Assembly: GCA_026260175.1 (NCBI GenBank)
Contig: JAKCWW010003137.1
Location: 2,043-39,369 of the forward strand
From: Reticulitermes lucifugus
Lineage: Eukaryota; Arthropoda; Insecta; Blattodea; Rhinotermitidae
Reading direction: 5' to 3'
DNA length: 37,327 bases
Shown: positions 24,901-33,900 of the stretch, one piece after another
Numbering within the stretch: the first letter of the stretch is position 1
Layout: each line of letters starts with the position of its first letter
Notes under the pieces: generated by a model
What the model was told of the DNA's origin: nothing
Seen by the model: the letters and a program-made list of their open reading frames with translations, nothing else
The model's database searches: none
Translations under genes and position numbers: made by a program

Positions 24901-27900
24901 CATAAAATGCAGTAGTACTATGGCCCCAAGACAGACAAACAAAACAGGCCATTCCCAATATATCGTTCAAAGATTTTGAGGTTGTAGATGCACAAGAAGT
25001 GGAATGATGAAACCTAAACCAGTTGTTGACCACTGTACTATGACAGGTTTACATTTAAAATATCAGGAAAACCATACCTGATGAAAAGAAAAAGGGGACT
25101 AAGGACAAAAGTGGTAAACAGAGTTGTTCAAAACAATGTGTGCAGTGGTGCACACTGCATGTGTGGTTCACAACCCTTCACAGGGAATTGCAGCTAGCAT
25201 CAGTTCAAATATGCAGCCCATAGCTATGGGAGGTAGAGGCAGCCCTTCCACAGTTACTCCAATGAGTGGCTCTATGAAGTGACATTTCATTGTGAAATCA
25301 CTCACTGAGAAGAAAGCATTGCCACAAAAAAATGTGTTGCCCAAACATGGCAAACAAAGTGAAAAGATTCCATTTACTGTTTCCTAGTGTCAGGATTGTA
25401 CAGTTGGCTTTTATCTTGAAACCTGTTTCAAGGGATTTCACACTGAACTGAACTTCTAATGTGACACATGTCATACTTCGAATGATTATGTTGTTACATC
25501 TCCCATCTGGGTAATGTTTGATCTGTAAGAAGTAAAAAGCTGTCTAAATTGGCTTACTGGTGTGAAAATTACGCACTGCAATTTCTTTGCAGGTCTACAT
25601 ACATTGCCGAGGTTTTTATATCTGTTGGTGATAAGTTTATAAATTTTAACTCCTGCTTCTACATGTAAAATAACCCATTTAAATGCCTGGATTCAGGACT
25701 AAGTTTTATACATAAAGGATTTTATTGGAAACAGACATATCTATATTTCATGCTAAATTATTTTTTGGGTTACAGAAACATAAAATAGAACACACACATG
25801 TTAGACAGAAAGTATGAGTACATAATTTCTATCAAGCATAAAAACTCCAATGACTCACACACAATAAAAACAACCCATATCCTGCTTAGGACATGCCATA
25901 ATAAATATAGTACAGAAGAATGTCAAATAACATAGCCAATTAAAAATATCTGCATACATAATTCTTAACACTTCACACAAGTATTAATGCAACAAAGTAA
26001 ACAGAAGTTAGATACACATATTAAAGGGATGTCAACAAAAGCTCCTTTGTTGGTTTGCTCCACATCCACACATGAACATCAAATTCATTTACCCTGAAGC
26101 TGAGAGCACAAACAAAGCATTGGGATAACACTCATGTTGTCTGATTATGATGTGTTAAATCTGTTCTGTTCGTACTGCATGTCAAACCTGTTTGACAGCT
26201 ACAATTATTTACACAGGGAACCTTTAAAGTACATTGTGGAGGGGTTCCACACCACATACAGTAACCCCTCGCCCAACGTGCTTTTGCCAAGCACAGTTTT
26301 GACTATACATGTTTGAAAATAATTAAATATGGGGAAAAAATATGCTGAATGCAGACAAATTTAAATACACATGGATAAATGATGTGTAAGCATCAGCTAC
26401 CCAAACACTGTGCCCAAGTTAATATAGCCCTATTTTTCTCATAAGAAGTTTGCACAACACAGTTTTGCCCAACATGCCATGGTCACACCCTCTAACTCCC
26501 ACATTGGATGAGGGATCACTGTACAATTATATAATACATTCCAAAACCTTGAATTCATCATATACCTTGCAAATGGATTCCACAAGTTTCACATGGAATG
26601 CGAACCATGACTATAATGCACATAATGCATGCCCATATGTGACAACCTCTGCATGCTCAAAGCCAGCTGTTACAAATTCTGCACCCTCTAACTTTCTGTA
26701 TATCCTGGCACTTGATTCAGTAAAGTCATCAAAGAAGAACACATAGAGATGTAAATAAAATGCACCAAAAGAGGTCTGCTCAAAGTGCATTGGACATGTG
26801 TTATTCACAAAACAATGTGCACAATAACTGATGTACTTGTTGTATTAGCAGTAGAAGCAGCATAAGAATCACAATCCATGTAACATGAGAGCTGGAATCA
26901 CCATTTAAGGTTACTTTGGGAGGCAGTAAATCTAAACACCAAATAGAGGTAAAACTTAAATCCAAGGAAATGTAACACTGTGACCACTGGCTTAGAATAA
27001 CTTAAATTTAATGTTACATGGGGGGAAAACCTTAAACTGATGAACATTAAATGGGGATTCCACTCTATTCAGCATATGCAACAAACACCATATCCTATGT
27101 AAAGAAACTTATTTCGTTAAAAAAAACTGCGAAACTTCAGAACCTGCATATTGTCTATTAAAGTATATGAGCACATAAAAAATTTAATAATATAGTATAA
27201 TGTATGCATTCAATAACGAATGAAATTATAAACACCCACTCACAAATCCACAAGTAATTTGCCATATATTCACACAGGACTATTACCAAACACTTGGAGA
27301 AAAATGAGTTCTCACCCGAATACAGTATCGCCGCTGTGGGAAGGTGCATGTGTACAATGACAATGCAGGTAAAGGAAGTGCTTCACCAGGTTCTGCACTG
27401 TTCAGAAAACATTCCACACACCCAGCAATGCGTGTTCCTGGCTCATACATTTACTTCCCCTTGAACACACCTCAGCTGCCATCCCAAAGCAGTTGTACTG
27501 TAACAGGAGGCATGAAACTTAAAAACGTATGGCCTTGTCTGCAAGGCAATTCAAGAGCACTTACGTGAAGCCTTAGCAGTGAAGGTGATAGCACTGTCCC
27601 AGTCTTCCTTGCTAGCAGCCCTGGTGCCATCACCATCATTCTCTGACTCTTGGAGGACCTCATTGATATAATCTGAAACATTTGAAGAAGACACTGTGCT
27701 TTAAATATCATGCATAACGTTACTATGCACAACACTGCACACCCCATAGTCAAACAGTATGTATTTATGTGCATTCAATGCATCATATCAACGGCTTTAA
27801 ACTACTGGATATTTATATACAATCTTAAGGTTACATAACAACTCACGCAACAGCCTAAGCATTACTGTTTAAAATAAAATAGAAATAACAGCTGACAAGA

Positions 27901-30900
27901 CTCACCAAACTCAAAAGACACAAAACAAATGGTATATATACACACACAGCAATTAGTTATTCAAACGAAGACACTAATGACCCCTGACATTACAGTCTCC
28001 TAGGGTGTGACCCTATGTAGTCTGAAAGGTTCGTACCAACATTCTGAAGAAACCTGCTGGTTCCATCTTCAGGATAGAAGACATTTCCTCTATTCTATAA
28101 TGAGAGTAATATGTTCCTCCAAAATGCTGGCACCTATCAATGAAACGACATGGAGACACAATTCAGAAGACCGTAATCTTAACACTCACCACAGTAAGAA
28201 TATCACATCTCACAAATCATTCAACTGTGCAGCAATAGATAAATGCTGAACACAGAATGATATGATTATCAACAGTAAGATAATGGTTGTGATCTGTTTT
28301 GAAGACGAGACACATAACAGAAACTACAACCAAAAAAACCAGATCAGAATTAGAAATTTTGAATACATCTTGTCTTCATGTACTAGTATGTCAGCTCTGG
28401 TGAAACTTCTCTCTTACATATTTGACATTATAACCAACCTCATTCTAACATAATAGAACAAAACAAATTACACAGAACCTATGCCTTCCAATGTAGAATT
28501 AGAAATACCCAGATAAAACAGGGCTGACAGCACCATACCCTAATATTTGAAAGGGACTACTTGTATAATAGCTTATATATAAAAACGAAATAACTTCTGT
28601 AGGGTAACACTTTTACACTGAGGGCAGTTCATGTAGTGACTGTTGGTTTTGTAATTAGTTTATTATCTGTGGATTTGAAATTAGAACAGAGTAGTTGATA
28701 CTTACCATGAGAAAATTGCTTTGCTGAACCATTTTGTTGGATTCCTGGGAAACTAACATGGTTTTGTTTACCATCCTGTAGAAATAAATCATAAAGAAAA
28801 TTCATATGTGAGGTTATCATGGTAGTGACTGAAAATTACCCTCTTTTGAGATATGATGCCATATAGTCTGACACTAGCATAGTGATATTTCAGAGGATCC
28901 TGCTGCCTCCAATATTAGGGTAGATAATGATCCTCTAAAATGCCAGTACACTACAACCACACGACTCTGTGTTGTATCCCAGAAAACAAAAGCTTGATAT
29001 GGACAACTACAGTATTTGCATCACAACAAAATCAATTGCAGTCTCCCATTCATTATTTAAAAATTAACTTACACAAATTCTAAATTATTCAGGTTTCACT
29101 ACCACTGAGGTGCAATTAATTAATTAAGTTATTTACTAACTCACAGTCTATTTAATGACAATGTCTGTACTTCAGCTTATATGGTATTGAATGGTAAAAT
29201 GTTTAGTGAACAATCAATTGGAAAGGATGTGAAAGGTACAAGTCATGTTTCAATTTCAGGTACTACACCAGCCCTTGCCTGTAAGAACTGAAGGAAAGCA
29301 TGAAAAACCTCAAGAAGGATAGTTGGCTGTCACAGCCAAGATTTATGGAACACAATGGGAAGAGAGAAATGAGATTTAATTTATACAAATTGGTGGTACA
29401 GTACAGACAGAACAAAACAAGGAAATGAGTAAACATGTGACTAAGCTTGTGAAAATGAGAAACTGTAATTCATTTGTTCCTCCACAAAAACAAAAATAAA
29501 CATGAACAAAAGGAACACTTCTTAATATGTCACTCCAAATGGACTTTGATTAAAATCGACAACATGCAAAGAGACTGACCCCATCCCCATCCTCATGAAT
29601 TCAGTTGGCCCCACTATATAAACCCTGGATGTTACACCATGTCGTTGGATAAGCAACTCCCGACTGCTTGACCCTGAAGATGAAAACACTACAATCCTTC
29701 AAAATGTCAGCAACCATGTACCATTCACCATGGCATAATATCCCACAAGACTTGACCTTTTAACAACACTACTGTCAAAACCTCAAATCTAGCACAGTAG
29801 TGCTGTTTGTTTATGGGAATAAACCAGCCCATCCTTTTGTAATAACAGCACAACCAGAACTGTAACTGCAATCAATCAATAAATATCAGCACTTCAAACA
29901 ACCACATTATTCTCATGACTCTGTACATAATGCCACAATATTAACTCTTCCAGTACAAATGTTAATCCAGTTACATATATCACATTTTTATCTCCTTAAC
30001 ACTGTGATTCTATTTACAACATAGTTTATAGCGGTAAATGTTAACTCCATTACTCACCTTGCCTAATCTTTTGCTTCGTTTATGATGTTTCCTCTCACCA
30101 ACCATACGCCGTATATTCATATGCATGCGATAATTGACAGGTTGTGTAGACAGATCCCGGTCATTGACAGCGTGCCGACTGTAGCTCAGCCTCCGGTGCT
30201 TTGGAATAACAAAAACACAAATAGTTGGTAAAATATATGGTTTCTATTTTAAACACAGAAACACTGGTATGTTCAAGTGGTGATATGTAAAGCCACTATA
30301 CAACATTCATAACATCAGTATCACTGGTATAAGGATTTGTGTCAGAATCTGTTGAAGGCAATGACATGAATCCTCCTCTACATTCAAAAACAGACATAAT
30401 GGAACAGAGTAAGATATTAATTACCCAGATATAAATGTTGGCTAAAAGGTGCAGTCAGCTGGAACCAAGGAATTAAAAGAGTTTAAATATGGCATACACA
30501 TATATGCACACTCACATATGGGTGGTGCACAAATGCATCCACATGTGCGTGTGTATGCATACACCAAAACGTGAACACACATGATGGTGACATAACAAAC
30601 CCACCTGTTTTTTTGTTTTCAAGAAATGAAAGCAGGCTAGATGTACATGTACAAAATAGCAACCATTACTATTCATGAGTTATGATACATCTGCTAGACC
30701 AATTATTCACTCTCAGCAACAGGCCAATATCTTATGTTGTATTGTAAACTATCCGCCCAGGAAACTGAAAGGGTGCTTTGCATAGAAATATTTCTCTTAC
30801 CCTGCGATAGGGTTTACACAGTTCCTCTGCAAGGAGGTGATGGATCTTGGCATCTGTCATATCCTTCTTGGATGGGTTATACTCCAACTCCTGCATGTCT

Positions 30901-33900
30901 ATGTTCCAAGTGCTGGAGTCCAGTTGGCTAAAACTAGTGCTGTTAAGTATATAACATACATTAATGTTTGAGTTCTGCTTCTTAAATATTATTAAAACAG
31001 TGAACATGACATAGTAATAAATAACAGACTTCTATATGCTTCATCAATGTATTGGTTTAAGCACACACAAGTATGTCTTACAAACACACACTGAAATACA
31101 ATTATAATAATTTCAGTATTTTCTATAAAGAAAATAATTTTCATTTTTAATTAGTAGCATGCAATTTCCAAATAAGTGTTATTTATTTATTTACTTATTC
31201 ATTCATTCAGTCATTCATTTACTTACAATTTACAGTACTTAACAATGGTCAACAGCTCAGATTACATGGCACTGAATAGCACGATGAATAGTGAATAATG
31301 AACTGGAAAGAATGTTGAAGGAGGCAGTTGTGGCCTGTTTGACATAATACTAGCATTTGGCTGGATGGACTGAGGAACACTGACATCACAAAACCTCAGT
31401 TGAGACAGCATGTCTCTGGTCAAGATTAGAACTCAGGACCTCCATATATCAAGTGCTCATTTGACCATTACACTCAGTCACCTAGACATCTCCTCAATGA
31501 TGCATCTAACAAAATCAAGGTTCAAACAGCATCTTCTTCTTCTTCTTCTTCTTCTTCTTATCCAACGCCCACTCTTGACATTTCTGCCATTCGGCCCAGT
31601 AAATGGATGCGATTACGGTGTAGATGATGTCAGCATGCTACACATCACAAACAGTGCCATACTCAAAGGACAGCCCTGCTTATGCTATGAGGCCATAAAG
31701 AACAACTAACCTGCCATTAAGGGTACCACTCAGGTTCCCATTGATGTTGCTTGTTGTGTAATTGCGGAATATTGCTGACATGGACTCTGTGCCCGAGATG
31801 TTTCCAATAGTGGATGCATTTCTTCGCATGTATTCCATTGCATCTTTCATTGCTAGTTTTGAGTATGTCTCAAGGATTTTAGGCTCTGCTCCTTGGTAGT
31901 TTCGCAGCAGATATGGACGGATGAATCTGTTGTCAAACCTCTTAAATCTGAAAAATTTAGATTGACCCAATCAAATGTTAAATGCGTGCACTTATTGCAG
32001 TCTTTCATTCAGCATCATTTCGCACTGTACAAGTTATACACCCATACTTGCACTGAGTTCTATAGCACTTGACACTTTTACTGTGTACAAGAAATAAGAA
32101 TAGAGATGTGCAAGCAATACTTGAGACAGAGAAATATAACAGCAAATGCAACATAGAAAAGACTTGAATCAGTACAGAAGGCTTTCAAATTTTAAGAAAA
32201 TGTAGTCACACTTTTTTACTGTAACTGAACAAAACATGAAAACCTGGATCACATAATAACACTGTCAGTTCAAATTAAGTACATAAGGAAGTTCAGTATA
32301 AAGTATATCAACATAACAACAGCAGGGCTCAGATACACAACTACTACTGTGCAATTAGTAATTCAAATGTACTGCATGGAAAGACTAATCACTAACTTAG
32401 CTTAAATCAAAGCATTCATTGACCAGAAAACTGTAAGTCCAAGAACTCCTCATTCCTATTTTCTGGGATACGACACCATGTAGACTGGTATAATGGCACC
32501 ACAATGATCAGCAGCTGCATGTCCTCAGGGAGATGCTTCCCCCTTTCACCCATGGAATAAATATGGAGTTTCCATGACCTGCTGAAGACAAGGCACACCA
32601 AGAAATCCTTGTCTTAAGGTCATGGAAACCCCTTATTCATTTCCTGAAGAAATGGAGAAACCCTCCCTTGTGTGGACATACAACGTTGGGCATTACCGTC
32701 ATGTTCAGGCCACCAACTGACTACCTGGTTGTCCTGAACAGGCTGGCCACATTCATCCTGTTCTATACATGACTTTATTCCAACTTACCCCACTTTTCTC
32801 TGCTTCATTTCAGTTTTCTCTTACATCTTTCTGTCTCCCATACACCTTTAACATCTTCCTGTCACCTCTTTCATTTCCTTGTCTGTTCCACCTATGCACC
32901 CAGCACATCATACAGCACCAGTACACACCTTGGCCTGCTATTGCAGTTGCCCCTCTGGTTCCGAAACATTAGTACCAATCTATACGGTGTCATCCCAAAA
33001 AACTAGGATCTTATATATCTTTTTACGATTCCTCACACACTTCAGCTACAGACAGCACAATTACAGAATTCCAAAAGTACGAAGCTACGCTGTTATTTAT
33101 AAACTTTTTTAATTTCTTGGTATTCTAAATTCCTGGAATGTTTGGTTACACACATAAACACACAAAGGAACAGACACTCACAATTCTGTCTATGCATAGT
33201 ATAGTATGTACAGTACTACATAGGTTTATTTACAAACATCCACATGAGTGTGTGTATGCAGCCTTACTTATCCAGTATGCAAAGCACATTTGCCATACTG
33301 TCATCTGTGGCCTGTCTGGCTCTACCATATTTTTCCACATTATCTCATATATGGCACGATTTTCGAAAAAAGTTTTTGAACACAAAATGTGTTTTTTTTT
33401 ATTTTCTGTACAACTTCTGTCTGAAAAAATTCGCATTCTAAGAAGAAATGAGCGAAATATTATAAATTTACATACTTTTCACGTAAAGTACTTGTTATTC
33501 TTGTCAGATTTTAATGAAACTTGAATTTTCTTGACAGATTTTCGAAAAATACTCAAATATCAAATTTCATGAAAATCCGTCTAGTGGGAGCTGAGCTGTT
33601 CCATGTGGACAGACAGACAGACATGACGAAGCTAACAGTTGATTTTCACAATTTTGCGAACATGCCTAAAAATTAATGAAATAATGCAAGCATAATTATC
33701 ATGAGTCTACGATTCATATTTAATTAAATACCTGCATTTCTCAGTATGCTGCTACATAAGTTTTTTACTGAATGGCCACTTAAAGTAACTTTAATCGAGA
33801 CAAAGGATAGTGCAAAATGAACTTCAGGAAAATAAAACAAATTGGATCAAGAAGGCCATACACAGTCAACAGCTGGTCCTTCATATTACTAGTAATGAAT

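Larger units (their letters stand above)
22639..27564 (-). other. Intron between exons H and I (4.9 kb)
   Basis: Holds SINE S1 copy 2, a CA-rich run and a pogo-like MITE. The stretches 22639-24120 and 24520-26250 show no feature I recognise. Confidence 0.75.
28776..30057 (-). other. Intron between exons F and G (1.3 kb)
   Basis: Contains M1 copies i and f and a copy of repeat S3. Confidence 0.8.

Noticed and set aside
33138-33524. 128-codon plus-strand open frame
   Set aside because: It overlaps repeat R3 and has no protein-like motif; an equivalent frame is not kept in the other R3 copy.
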